The notes under the pieces are model-generated. The model worked only from the letters and a program-made list of their open reading frames with translations. It searched no databases and was not told the DNA's origin. Below, in pieces: positions 16,934-25,454 of a stretch of 64,000 bases of DNA; the stretch's first letter is position 1, and each line of letters begins with the position of its first letter. Both the position numbers and the translations under genes were made by a program. Source of the DNA: JBOGOC01 sp050747525 (lineage in GTDB: Bacteria; Acidobacteriota; Polarisedimenticolia; JACPZX01; DASXTC01); the NCBI GenBank assembly GCA_050747525.1, contig JBOGOC010000097.1:62001-126000 (forward strand), given 5' to 3'.

Positions 16934-18427
16934 ATGCGGCGGAGCGAGCGTATGGTCGATGTGCCCATGAGCACAGGACCCTCTTTCGATACTCGCGCCC
17001 TGGATCGCGCCCGCAACAGCAGGGATCCGAGGTTCGACGGAAAGTTCTTCATTGCGGTCACCTCGACCCGCATCTATTGCCGGCCCATCTGCACGGTCCG
17101 GGACGCTAAGAGAACGAACATCCGCTACTACTTTTCGGCCGCCGCCGCAGCCGCGGCGGGGTATCGACCGTGCCTCCGGTGCAGGCCGGAGGCAGCTCCG
17201 GGGACCGCCGCCTGGCGAGGAACCTCTGCGGTCGTCAGGCGTGGCCTTAGGCTCATCGATGAAGGGATTCTCGATGACAGCTCGGTCGACGACCTCGCCG
17301 GCAAGCTCGGCGTTGGACCGCGCCACCTGGACCGCTTGTTTGTCCAGCACCTGGGCGCGACGCCGATCGTGCTCGCGCAAACCAGAAGGCTGCACTTCGC
17401 CAAGCGCCTCCTCGACGAAACGAATCTGCCCATCGGCGAGATCGCGCTGGCTGCCGGCTTTGGAAGCCTTCGTCGTTTCAACACCGTGTTTCGGAAAACG
17501 TACAAGCGCGCCCCACGTGAGTTGCGACGACGCACGCGCACCGGCGCCGGTCATCATCCTGCCGACACGGTGATCCTGAAACTGGCGTTTCGTCCGCCCT
17601 ACGAGTTTGCGCGGGTGCTGGCGTTCCTGCGGGCGCGAGCGATCCCTGGAGTCGAAAGGGTCGATGCCACCGGCTATTCACGCACGGTCCGAGCCGGAAA
17701 CGGGGAGGCCATCGTCAGGGTCGGTCTCAGGGATGGCGAGAATGCGCTGGAGCTCCAGGTGACGGGAGCTGTCCCCCGAGACCTGTTTGAACTGTCGTTT
17801 GCCGCCCGCCGTGTGTTCGATGTTTCCGCGGATCCTGCTCAGATTGTAGAAGCGTTCCGATCGGACCAGATCCTTGGCCCGTTGGTTGCGCGCTCTCCCG
17901 GGCTGCGTATTCCCGGAGCATGGGACCCTTTTGAATGCGCGGTCCGGGCGATCCTCGGGCAGCAAATCAGCGTCACCGGTGCCCGCACGCTGGCAACCAG
18001 ATTGGTGCAGCGGTTGGGGACACGCGTCGAGAGTGCTGCTCCGGATCTGACGACCTTATTCCCATCACCTCGAGCGATCGCGGAAGGCGACCTGAGAGGG
18101 CTGGGCCTTACGAATGGGCGCATCGCTTCGATCCAGAGCCTCGCCCAGGCTGTTATCGCGCGCAAGATCGACTTCGCAGCCGCGACGGACGAGATCATCG
18201 AAGCCCTGACCCATATCTCTGGCGTGGGACAGTGGACGGCGCAGTATGTCGCCTTGCGGGCGCTGGCAGATCCCGACGCCTTTCCAACGTCGGACCTGAT
18301 CTTGCGGCGCATGGCCGGGGGCGAAGAGGGAGCGCTTTCCGAGGCCGAGCTGGAATCTCGTGCGAAGGCGTGGCGGCCGTGGAGAGGGTACGCGGCCACG
18401 TACCTCTGGGATGCCGCCGCACGGTGA
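16934..18427 (+). CDS. Ada-AlkA fusion: methyl-responsive regulator joined to 3-methyladenine DNA glycosylase II
   Basis: About 497 residues in three parts. Residues ~30-90 are the Ada N-terminal zinc domain with the four cysteines C49, C53, C80 and C83 (YCRPIC and PCLRC); the first accepts methyl from DNA phosphotriesters. Residues ~100-190 are an AraC-type HTH (SVDDLAGKLGVGPRHLDRLFVQHLG and IGEIALAAGFGSLRRFNTVFRK). Residues ~205-495 are AlkA: FRPPYEF opening, then the helix-hairpin-helix ISGVGQWTAQYVALRAL and the catalytic aspartate in FPTSDLILRR. It removes alkylated bases and probably switches on its own gene after methylation. There is no C-terminal O6-methyltransferase. ATG 16934, 16952 or 16967 could start it. 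Confidence 0.92.
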   Translation: MRRSERMVDVPMSTGPSFDTRALDRARNSRDPRFDGKFFIAVTSTRIYCRPICTVRDAKRTNIRYYFSAAAAAAAGYRPCLRCRPEAAPGTAAWRGTSAVVRRGLRLIDEGILDDSSVDDLAGKLGVGPRHLDRLFVQHLGATPIVLAQTRRLHFAKRLLDETNLPIGEIALAAGFGSLRRFNTVFRKTYKRAPRELRRRTRTGAGHHPADTVILKLAFRPPYEFARVLAFLRARAIPGVERVDATGYSRTVRAGNGEAIVRVGLRDGENALELQVTGAVPRDLFELSFAARRVFDVSADPAQIVEAFRSDQILGPLVARSPGLRIPGAWDPFECAVRAILGQQISVTGARTLATRLVQRLGTRVESAAPDLTTLFPSPRAIAEGDLRGLGLTNGRIASIQSLAQAVIARKIDFAAATDEIIEALTHISGVGQWTAQYVALRALADPDAFPTSDLILRRMAGGEEGALSEAELESRAKAWRPWRGYAATYLWDAAAR

Positions 18428-18555
18428 CCTGGACGCCGGTGCCCGCGTCGCACCACAACACCTACCACGGCACCATCCCTGCGGGACTGCTGGCGGGGCG
18501 CGGCCTGCCGTACGACCACAGCTGCTTCGAGAGCGCCGACGAGCATGGCGACTAG
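18421..18555 (+). pseudogene. Fragment of a secreted-protein C-terminal domain ('YNVYRG...CF..D' type)
   Basis: About 44 codons in one frame read TVTWTPVPASHHNTYHGTIPAGLL then PYDHSCFESADEHGD and stop at 18555. The pattern W-x-PVPxAxxYxxYRGxxP...YxxxCFExxDxxxD also ends the FG-GAP protein at 43350 (AVPGAVAYNVYRGALAD...YGACFDDHDPD). It is a domain usually placed last in large secreted proteins. Here no protein precedes it: the frame lies over the end of the Ada-AlkA gene. The end overlaps the GH47 start codon at 18545. Confidence 0.45.
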
Positions 18556-19963
18556 CATCATCAACCGCCATCATGTTTCAGCGCTTGCCCTCGTGATCCT
18601 GTTCTGCGTGCCAGTGGGTTGCGGTGGCTCTGCGCCGGGCGATCGGGGCCGCGACGCCGCGGCCACCGGACCCGGGCCGACGGCCCTCGACTCCTCGGCG
18701 CTCGCTATCAGGGTGCGGGAGGAGTTCGTCCACGCGTGGAACGGCTACAAGACGTACGCCTGGGGGAAGGATGATCTTCTGCCAGTGAGCCGCACGGGCC
18801 GCAACTGGCACGGCCACACGCTGTACATGACGCCGGTCGATGCGCTCGACACCATGATCCTGATGGGTCTCGACGAAGAGGCAGCGACAACCCGCGAGTT
18901 CCTAGCCGGCAATCTCTCCTTCGACCTCGATATCGAGGTGAAGAACTTCGAGATCACCATCCGTATCCTCGGCGGCCTCCTCTCCGCGTACCAGATGAGC
19001 CAGGATCGCCGGCTGCTCGCCCTGGCCGAGGATCTCGGCGATCGGCTGCTCCCCGTCTTCGAATCACCGACCGGCATGCCCTACATGTACGTGAACCTGA
19101 AGACCGGAAGAGTCCGTGAGCCCAGGTCCAATCCGGCGGAGATCGGGACCCTGATTCTCGAGTTCGGGACGCTCTCCCGGCTGACCGGCCGCAGCGTCTT
19201 CTTCGACAAGGCTAAGCGGGCTTTGGTCGCCCTCCACGAGCGCCGCGCACAGACCGATCTGGTGGGGGAGGGGATCGACGTGGAAACCGGCGGATGGGTC
19301 AGCACGGAGAGCCACGTCGGCGGTGGCATCGACTCGTACTACGAGTACCTCCTGAAGTGCGAGCGGCTGTTCGGCGATCCGGAGTGCGGCGCGATGTGGC
19401 GAAGGAGCATCGCCGCCGCCAATAGCCACCTCGCGGCCGAGGATCCGCAGGGAAGGCTCTGGTATGGCGCATCGGAGATGGCCACAGGCCGCACCATCTC
19501 GGCCACCTACGGCGCGCTCCATGCCTTCCTCCCGGCGGTCCTCGCCCTGGGAGGCGACCTCGACCGCGCGCGCCGACTCCAGGACTCCGGGTTCAGGATG
19601 TGGACTCTACACGGCATCGAGCCGGAGGTGATCGACTACCGGAAGATGGAGGTCGTCTCGCCGGGCTACCAGCTGCGCCCCGAGTTCGCTGAGTCCACCT
19701 ACTACCTCCACCGGCTCACCGGCGACGCACGCTACCTCGAGATGGGGCGAGTGATCCTGAACGACCTCGTGACGCATTGCCGAGTCGACGCCGGGTACAC
19801 AGTCCTCGAGAGTGTGGTGACGAAAGAGAAGGGGGATTACCAGCACAGCTTCTTCCTGGCTGAGACGCTGAAGTACCTCTATCTCCTCTTCGCCCCGGAC
19901 ACCCTCGACTTCGAGGGAGTTGTCTTCAACACCGAGGCGCATCCGCTGCGCAGGAGCTGGTAG
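18545..19963 (+). CDS. Glycoside hydrolase family 47 alpha-mannosidase, lipoprotein
   Basis: About 472 residues. The signal ends in a lipobox-like VPVGC, so the enzyme is likely anchored in the outer membrane or periplasm. GH47 motifs appear in order: VREEFVHAWNGYKTYAWGKDDLLPVS near the start, FEITIRILGGLLSAY (eukaryotic FEvniRfvGGLLsaY), SHVGGGIDSYYEYLLK, LRPEFAESTYYLHRLTGD, FFLAETLKYLYLLF, and NTEAHPLRR at the C-terminus, whose threonine binds the catalytic calcium. GH47 enzymes remove alpha-1,2-linked mannose by inversion; the family is mainly eukaryotic and rare in bacteria. It converges with a PIG-V-like mannosyltransferase at 20023, so a mannose-containing surface glycan or scavenging of eukaryotic N-glycans is likely. 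Confidence 0.9.
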   Translation: MATSIINRHHVSALALVILFCVPVGCGGSAPGDRGRDAAATGPGPTALDSSALAIRVREEFVHAWNGYKTYAWGKDDLLPVSRTGRNWHGHTLYMTPVDALDTMILMGLDEEAATTREFLAGNLSFDLDIEVKNFEITIRILGGLLSAYQMSQDRRLLALAEDLGDRLLPVFESPTGMPYMYVNLKTGRVREPRSNPAEIGTLILEFGTLSRLTGRSVFFDKAKRALVALHERRAQTDLVGEGIDVETGGWVSTESHVGGGIDSYYEYLLKCERLFGDPECGAMWRRSIAAANSHLAAEDPQGRLWYGASEMATGRTISATYGALHAFLPAVLALGGDLDRARRLQDSGFRMWTLHGIEPEVIDYRKMEVVSPGYQLRPEFAESTYYLHRLTGDARYLEMGRVILNDLVTHCRVDAGYTVLESVVTKEKGDYQHSFFLAETLKYLYLLFAPDTLDFEGVVFNTEAHPLRRSW

Positions 19964-20022
19964 CGAGACTCGGAGCGTTCCGGCTTCAATGAGCAGCCGC
20001 GCCTTCCGGGCTCGGCTCTGAG

Positions 20023-21189
20023 CTATTCCGTCCAGGTCCCAGCGAAGAAATTCAGGGCCAGTGGCGCGCCGAGTGCCGCGAACAGGAACAGCACGAGGTA
20101 ATAAAGCCACTTGCTCCTGCACAGGTACCCGAGCAGCATGAAGTGTGGGAACAGGGTCATGAGGTATCGCCCGATCGACCCCGTCGGCAGGGCCCCGGAT
20201 CCCAGCGTGAGACTGAACGTCGAAAGCAGATAAATGGGCAGGCAGTAGAGCCAGTAGCTCGGCGCCATGAACCGCAGCGACAGGATCAGCAATCCGAGAT
20301 GCGCGATCATCGATGAAAGGTCGAGCAGCAGCAACGGCCGGTAGTAATGCCAGTATGGAATGACGCCGAACGCCTGGTACGAGAAGCTCAGCGCGGTGCC
20401 CAGCCCGACCACCTGGCGCCCCCAGGCTGCCTGGACCGTGGCAAAGGCCAGGGGATCCTCGGTGGTACGCCAGCAGAACAGCATGAAGAGGCCGAGGGCC
20501 GCGGGGGGAAGCAGTAACCCCAGCGCTTCGAGACGACTCCGCCGCCGGGTATGCCATTCCCACGCGAGAGGCAGCACGATGGCAAGTCCCGCCAGGCGCG
20601 TCAACGTCGCGATCGCGCCCAGGCTCACGGCGATCCACCACCGTCCTGTCCGTGCGTGATAGAGAGTTGCCGCCACGAGGGCCAGGAAGAGCGATTCGGT
20701 GTAGCCGGCCGAGTAGAAATAGGAGAGCGGGAACAGCGCCACGAGCAGGACGGTCCTTTCTGCGGCCTCACGATCGAATTCGAGGGCGCAGATTCTGTAC
20801 AGGTAGACGAGATAGACCAGGAAGGACAGGTTGGCGATCAGGAAGAGCGCGCCGGCAATGTCTCCTCCGAGGCCCCGGCCGACGACGCGGGCCAGCATAG
20901 GCAAGACAGGAAAGAAGGCGAAGGTCGATTGCTCACCGGGACCCTTCCAGCTGTACCCGTTCCGGGCGATCTCCTCGTACCAGCCGGCATCCCATTGCAT
21001 GAAGCTCGATACCAGTCCGGCCTGCGGGACCGGACGGCTCGCCCCGTGCTCGCCGGGTCGCCAGGCCACGAACGCCAGGGCCAATGTGAAGAGCGCGACG
21101 CGGGAGGCCACGCCGATGCTGATTGGTGCGAGCCAGAGGTCCGGCCGGATGGCGCCCCGTATCTTGCGCGCAAGATGCAAAAGCTCCAT
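20023..21189 (-). CDS. PIG-V-like integral-membrane mannosyltransferase
   Basis: About 388 residues from ATG 21189 (AAGGATGG upstream); the extension to 21273 lacks homology. About ten hydrophobic helices are visible. A conserved luminal-type loop after helix 1 reads FMQWDAGWYEEIARNGYSW, the 'WD..wY..ia..GY' motif of GPI mannosyltransferase 2 (PIG-V) and its bacterial relatives, followed by FAFFPVLPMLARVVG. LFPLSYFYSAGYTESLFL (helix 5) and TRLAGLAIVLPLAWEW are also typical. The family transfers mannose (or arabinose) from a polyprenyl-phosphate sugar outside the membrane. Orientation is convergent with the GH47 gene, 59 bases apart. The acceptor is unknown. Confidence 0.85.
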   Translation of the reverse strand: MELLHLARKIRGAIRPDLWLAPISIGVASRVALFTLALAFVAWRPGEHGASRPVPQAGLVSSFMQWDAGWYEEIARNGYSWKGPGEQSTFAFFPVLPMLARVVGRGLGGDIAGALFLIANLSFLVYLVYLYRICALEFDREAAERTVLLVALFPLSYFYSAGYTESLFLALVAATLYHARTGRWWIAVSLGAIATLTRLAGLAIVLPLAWEWHTRRRSRLEALGLLLPPAALGLFMLFCWRTTEDPLAFATVQAAWGRQVVGLGTALSFSYQAFGVIPYWHYYRPLLLLDLSSMIAHLGLLILSLRFMAPSYWLYCLPIYLLSTFSLTLGSGALPTGSIGRYLMTLFPHFMLLGYLCRSKWLYYLVLFLFAALGAPLALNFFAGTWTE

Positions 21190-21430
21190 CGCCCCATCCT
21201 TCCTTAGTTCTACATTCGCCGATCCAGCAGCGACCGGCCGCAAAATATAGGGTCGGCCTCGTTCGGGGCGCAAGAAGGCGGGGCTGAAGGGCGGGGACGG
21301 CGCTCCATGACCCAGAGACCGGAGTTGTTCGAGGCCTACCGCCGGTATGCAGGTGGAGATGAGGGACCGTGGCCGTGTCGCCCCACTTCACCTCCTGCCC
21401 CTCCTTCGCGTCGACTTTCGATGCACCCGA

Positions 21431-22438
21431 CTAAAAGCGCCGCGCACTGACCAGCGCGAACGACCTGACGCTCTCGTCGAAGAAGTCGATGTCGGAGGTC
21501 TTCTCGTAGGCGGCGCCGGTGAAACCGGCACTCCATTTGCCCGGAGAAGGAAACAGGGCGATGAAGGAAACGCCAATGCCGTCCGAGTCGGCCGGCTTGC
21601 CGTAGATGGGATGCTCCTGGTCGTACCGGGTCGACTCGGCGTAGGCGGTGGCAGTGACCGTCACCCTCTTCCCGGCGTACACGTAGGCTATCTCGAATCC
21701 CGCAAGGTCGTGCGCCACCGCCTCACCATCCCGGTCCTGGATCTGAAGGGTCGCGCGCGGCGCCAGGCCGTGCCTCTTGGAGAGTCTGATGTGATACGAG
21801 ACGCGGACTTGCTGCATGAGTCCGTCCCGCTCGAGGAGCCGCTGCTCGGCGTCCGTGAGGCCGAGAAACCTGCCGCTGCGCTCTTTCTCGACTTCAATCC
21901 GGCCCGCCGTGAGCTCGATCTCGAGCCCCGAGCCGCCGATGCCGCTCCAGGTGAGGCGCGCTCCTCGCGACTCACGGTCGGTCACTTCGCGCTCTTCCCC
22001 CGTCACGTAAGGATCCTCCCAGACGCGCACCGGGAGACCGGCGAGCAGCTCGACCCCCAGGAGTCCCGCGCTTCCCAGCCCCTGAGTCAGGCGGATGCTG
22101 GCCGTGAAGTCGTACCGGATGACATCCTCGACGGAGTGGCCGGCGCTCAGATAGGTCCGCGATCCTGCGAAGCGGTAGCCGATCTCGCCCTTGAGGAACG
22201 GGACGGGATCCGTGACGGAGCCGGGCTCGTCGACCAGTGAGCCGATCTCCTCCTTTCCAAACTGCTGGAGCCTGCTGCCGCTGATGAAGTTGCTCTCGAG
22301 TTTCTGGGTCCCCGCCCCCATCACGTCGAAGCCGTGCCAACCGGCCTTCTCGGGAGGTGGGTCAAGAGCCGCCGCCGGCGTCGCGGCGGCCAGGAGCGGC
22401 CCGAGGACGACGAGGGTCCTCACCATCCAATGTTTCAT
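21431..22438 (-). CDS. DUF2860 outer-membrane barrel protein
   Basis: About 335 residues with a signal peptide ending ATPAAA-LDPP. The mature chain follows the DUF2860 pattern closely: an SNFISG near the start, a RLTQGLGSAGLLGVELLAGLPVRVWEDPYVTGEEREVTDR block, GLTDAEQRLLERDG, AYAESTRYDQEHPIYGKPADSDGIGVS and a final aromatic residue (RRF) as in outer-membrane beta barrels. DUF2860 proteins are known from Vibrio and Helicobacter-type genomes and have no established function. It stands alone upstream of no operon partner, about 140 bases downstream of the D,D-peptidase gene on the same strand. Confidence 0.82.
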   Translation of the reverse strand: MKHWMVRTLVVLGPLLAAATPAAALDPPPEKAGWHGFDVMGAGTQKLESNFISGSRLQQFGKEEIGSLVDEPGSVTDPVPFLKGEIGYRFAGSRTYLSAGHSVEDVIRYDFTASIRLTQGLGSAGLLGVELLAGLPVRVWEDPYVTGEEREVTDRESRGARLTWSGIGGSGLEIELTAGRIEVEKERSGRFLGLTDAEQRLLERDGLMQQVRVSYHIRLSKRHGLAPRATLQIQDRDGEAVAHDLAGFEIAYVYAGKRVTVTATAYAESTRYDQEHPIYGKPADSDGIGVSFIALFPSPGKWSAGFTGAAYEKTSDIDFFDESVRSFALVSARRF

Positions 22439-22582
22439 CCACTATATCTATCACCACTGGTTGAGGTTCGCAGCGTCACTGCGGCTCGGATGCCCGTCTC
22501 GACACTTCTATGTCACCCCGGCAGAGGTTCGAGTTCGTAGTCGCTGGTCACCCGGGATGCGCAGTGAAGGCTCCCTCCCACC

Positions 22583-23524
22583 TCATGGGCGCAACGTGCC
22601 CGCCGCCGATCCCTCGGCGGTGGGCGGCTCGCGGTCAATGACGGGGGAGGGGAGGGCCTGCTCCATCCACGCGCGGATCCTGCTGGCGTCTCCCAGGCGC
22701 GTGTACTTCCCCCAGGAGTCGAGCAGGACGATGACGACGTCTCGCGCGGCAATCTTAGCTTCCATCACGAGGCACCGCCCGGCCTCGTTGATGTAGCCGG
22801 TTTTCGACAGCGCGATGTCCCAGGTCTTGTTGCTCACCAGCCGGTTGGAGTTGTGGAGTTGGATCACCCGCCCGCGCGGAAGCCTCACCGTGTGGGAGGG
22901 GGAGGTGGTCGCCTCGCGGATCCTCGGATAGGCGCGGGCGGCCAGCACCAGCCGGGCGAGGTCCGCGGGGGTAGAGACGTTCTTGTCGGACAGCCCCGTC
23001 GGATCCGTGAAGCGGGTCGAGAGCATTCCCAGCTCCACCGCCTTGCGGTTCATGGCCTCAACGCACATGGAGGTCCCTCCCGGGTAGGCCCGCGCCAGAG
23101 CGGAGGCCGCCCGGTTGTCCGAGGCCATCAATGCCGCCAGGAGCAGATCCTCCCGCTTGAGGCGGGCTCGCACCGGAAGCCGGGACCCCGAATACTTGAT
23201 CGTGTCGACGTCCGCGCGCGTGATGGCGATCTCATCGTCGAGGGGAGACCCCGCATCCAGCACCACCATGGCGGTCATCAGCTTGGTGATGGAGGCGATC
23301 GGAGCAACCTTGTCGGGGTGCTTCGAGTAGAGTGTCGTGCTCTTCTCCGCGTCGATCACCAGAGCGAGGTTCGATCTCACGCCGGGGCCGTGTTGCCCGC
23401 TCGGTCCAGGGCGCGCCGCGCTAGGGCGGACGGCTGCACGAGAGGCACCGGCGGCTGCCCCCCTCGCCGGCGTCGTGCCGGCTGCCATGAAGAGAGTCGA
23501 GAAAATCATGACGACCAGGGTCAC
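22583..23524 (-). CDS. D-alanyl-D-alanine endopeptidase/carboxypeptidase (S11, PBP7-like)
   Basis: About 313 residues, starting at GTG 23524 or ATG 23509. A hydrophobic export signal is followed by an alanine/proline-rich linker and the S11 penicillin-binding fold: SITK (nucleophile Ser78 and Lys81), SDN (135-137) and KTG (241-243), with LALVIDAEKSTTLYSKHPDKVAPIASITKLMTA before the first box. It trims or cleaves peptide cross-links of peptidoglycan in the periplasm. The C-terminal domain of PBP5 is absent, so it matches the short PBP7 (PbpG) form. No partner genes are adjacent. Confidence 0.9.
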   Translation of the reverse strand: MTLVVMIFSTLFMAAGTTPARGAAAGASRAAVRPSAARPGPSGQHGPGVRSNLALVIDAEKSTTLYSKHPDKVAPIASITKLMTAMVVLDAGSPLDDEIAITRADVDTIKYSGSRLPVRARLKREDLLLAALMASDNRAASALARAYPGGTSMCVEAMNRKAVELGMLSTRFTDPTGLSDKNVSTPADLARLVLAARAYPRIREATTSPSHTVRLPRGRVIQLHNSNRLVSNKTWDIALSKTGYINEAGRCLVMEAKIAARDVVIVLLDSWGKYTRLGDASRIRAWMEQALPSPVIDREPPTAEGSAAGTLRP

Positions 23525-23761
23525 CGGGGGATCGATTCGATTCAGGAGAGCCTCCTCTCTGCGGGTTCCTCACCAAGGCATCGGTCGACAAGCTAGCGGA
23601 AATCCTTGCTCATGAAAAGGGGCGAGGCAAGGAAATCACGGTCATGTCCATCCCTCGTGAAAGTCCCCGTCAGCCCGGGGTCATCGGAGGAGGATGATTC
23701 CGGATCCAGAATAGGAAACGCGCTGATATGATGGGCCGGCACCCCACCATTGAGGGGCACC

Positions 23762-23966
23762 ATGGCAGCGGTTCGCATCGCTCTCCTGGCAGTCGGTGCG
23801 GTCCTGTTCACCGGCGCCGCGGCACCTCCGCCCCGGCGTCGAGCCCGGGAAGGACTTCGATCGCGTGCGGTCGCTGACTCCAGCCGAGCCGTGGGAGCCC
23901 GGTCCCGTCGTCGACGAGGCCGATCGCTTCGTCATCCGGGTGGCCAAAGGCGACCCTTGTCCGTAG
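23762..23966 (+). pseudogene. Small exported-protein gene with a frameshift
   Basis: ATG 23762 opens a clean signal peptide (VRIALLAVGAVLFTGAAA). About 22 codons in, the convincing coding frame changes to one reading LRPGVEPGKDFDRVRSLTP, then GPVVDEADRFVIRVAKGDPCP and TAG at 23964-23966. The original frame after the shift is arginine-rich and implausible. One deleted or inserted base near 23825-23835 explains it, either a true mutation or a sequencing error. The product would be ~67 residues; I do not recognise the family. The space from 23525 to 23761 shows nothing else. Confidence 0.5.
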
Positions 23967-23982
23967 TGCCAGCGTCTGCCCC

Positions 23983-24735
23983 GTGCGCAAGGTGACCAGT
24001 GCCGAGATCCTGTCCGGGCGCCGGCCTGCGGCGCAGCCGGCACTCTGGTCGGTACGTCTCCGGTTGCTTGCCGTCGCTTTGACCTGCCCGGCGAGTTCAC
24101 GGGAGCGTGATCAGCGGCTCTCGGAGCTGTGGCCGCTGCTTTACGGCTCCTTGAGCCGGTTCGTCCGCCTTCACGCAAGCCGTTACGGATCCATGGGGCA
24201 GGATCTCGTTCATGACATCGCCTCCGAGAAAGCGATAGATCTGCTCGCCCGCCTCGATAAGGGAGCATGGGACCCGGGACGCTGGAGTCCTGCTCAGCTC
24301 GCGGGGCTCCTGTCCCGGATAGCCCGAAACGGCGTCGTCGACCACATCCGCTCTCTGCGCAGGCTGAGCGATCTGGATCCGCTTCCGTGTCTGGAGCGCG
24401 GATCGGCCCAGGCCCGTTCCGAGACCGCTGACAACGGCCTGGAGCGCCGTCTGTTCGCCGCCGCGCTGCGAGAGTGCGCCGGCACCCTGCAGAGGCGAGC
24501 GCGCGCGGTGTGGCTTCTGCGCGTCTTCCTCGAGATGCCGAGCGCGGAGATCGCGCGCCACCCGGGCGTTCGGATGCGCGCGCCGGCCGTTGACATGATG
24601 CTGATGCGTTGCCGGCGGATCATCGGACAGTGCATGCGGGGAAAGGGATTTGAGCCGAAAGACATCCCCCCTGGGGCCTTCGCGGTTGTGTGGAAGGCCT
24701 TCGGGCTCGACCAGCAGCCGGAGAGAGAGGAATGA
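23983..24735 (+). CDS. ECF-like RNA polymerase sigma factor
   Basis: About 250 residues from GTG 23983 (or GTG 23992). The region SRERDQRLSELWPLLYGSLSRFVRLHASRYG then QDLVHDIASEKAIDLLARL corresponds to sigma region 2 (the D-x-x-x-D/E-x-F-like helix is divergent), and LAGLLSRIARNGVVDHIRSLRR to its end. LRECAGTLQRRARAVWLLRVFLEMPSAEIARHPGVRMRAPAVDMMLMRCRRII is region 4 with an HTH. Thus it is a divergent sigma-70 family member. Its stop overlaps the next start by ATGA, forming a three-gene operon with an anti-sigma protein and a CHAT protease. Confidence 0.8.
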   Translation: MRKVTSAEILSGRRPAAQPALWSVRLRLLAVALTCPASSRERDQRLSELWPLLYGSLSRFVRLHASRYGSMGQDLVHDIASEKAIDLLARLDKGAWDPGRWSPAQLAGLLSRIARNGVVDHIRSLRRLSDLDPLPCLERGSAQARSETADNGLERRLFAAALRECAGTLQRRARAVWLLRVFLEMPSAEIARHPGVRMRAPAVDMMLMRCRRIIGQCMRGKGFEPKDIPPGAFAVVWKAFGLDQQPEREE

Positions 24736-25454
24736 TGAAGGCGAGCCATTCCCATCCGGGCGATGACCGGCTCTTCGACCTCGCGCACGGGCTGCTTCCA
24801 CGTGACGTGGGGAAGACCTGCTTCGACCACCTGGCCGCCTGCTCCGAATGCGAAGATCGCTTCCGGGAGATGACGCGGGATCGGCATCGAGCGTTGAGCA
24901 TGGAGCCTCAGACGCTCGAACCGTCCGGAGCGTCCACCATCAGGAGCATCCCGAGGCTGTGGGCCACGCTGGGGTTGTCGGCCGCGGCGATCATCCTCAT
25001 GGCCGTCCTGTTTCTGCCCGGGCGGGAGGACGGGCCGCCGCCCTACTGGCTGCCCATCGAGGTCGGCAACACGCTGCTTCGCTCCGGGCCGGCCCCGGAC
25101 AGGTACGCGAGAGCGTTGGAGGCGTACGAGCGCCACGACGCCGCACGCGTCGTCGCGATCCTGGAAAGCGAGCCGATCCCTCGTCAGGATCTCTTCATGC
25201 GGCTTGTCTACGCGAGCGCGCTTCTCCTCGAGGATCGCCCGAGGCAGGCGCGGGAGGAGCTCATGAGCATCCGGATCGACCGGCTGCCGGAGCCCTCTCG
25301 GCGTCGCGCGCGCTGGCTCCTGTACAGCAGCCAGCGCCAGTTGGCGGAAAATGAGGAGGCTGATGCCCTGCTGGCGCAGCTTGCCGCCGATCCGGGAGTG
25401 ATCGGCGATCTTGCGCGGGCCGAGATCGTCAGGCTGGGATCGGCGCAGCCATGA
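24732..25454 (+). CDS. Membrane-anchored zinc-finger anti-sigma protein
   Basis: About 240 residues. ATG 24732 overlaps the sigma stop (ATGA) and has GAGAGAGAGGA upstream. Residues ~25-55 read TCFDHLAACSECEDRF, the H-x3-C-x2-C core of the zf-HC2 anti-sigma domain. A single membrane helix lies at ~75-100 (LWATLGLSAAAIILMAVLFL). The outer part (~100-240) contains two helical repeats like TPRs (YERHDAARVVAILESEPI; SQRQLAENEEADALLAQLAAD). It should hold the upstream sigma factor at the membrane. The last codons overlap the CHAT start, again by ATGA. Confidence 0.82.
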   Translation: MMKASHSHPGDDRLFDLAHGLLPRDVGKTCFDHLAACSECEDRFREMTRDRHRALSMEPQTLEPSGASTIRSIPRLWATLGLSAAAIILMAVLFLPGREDGPPPYWLPIEVGNTLLRSGPAPDRYARALEAYERHDAARVVAILESEPIPRQDLFMRLVYASALLLEDRPRQAREELMSIRIDRLPEPSRRRARWLLYSSQRQLAENEEADALLAQLAADPGVIGDLARAEIVRLGSAQP

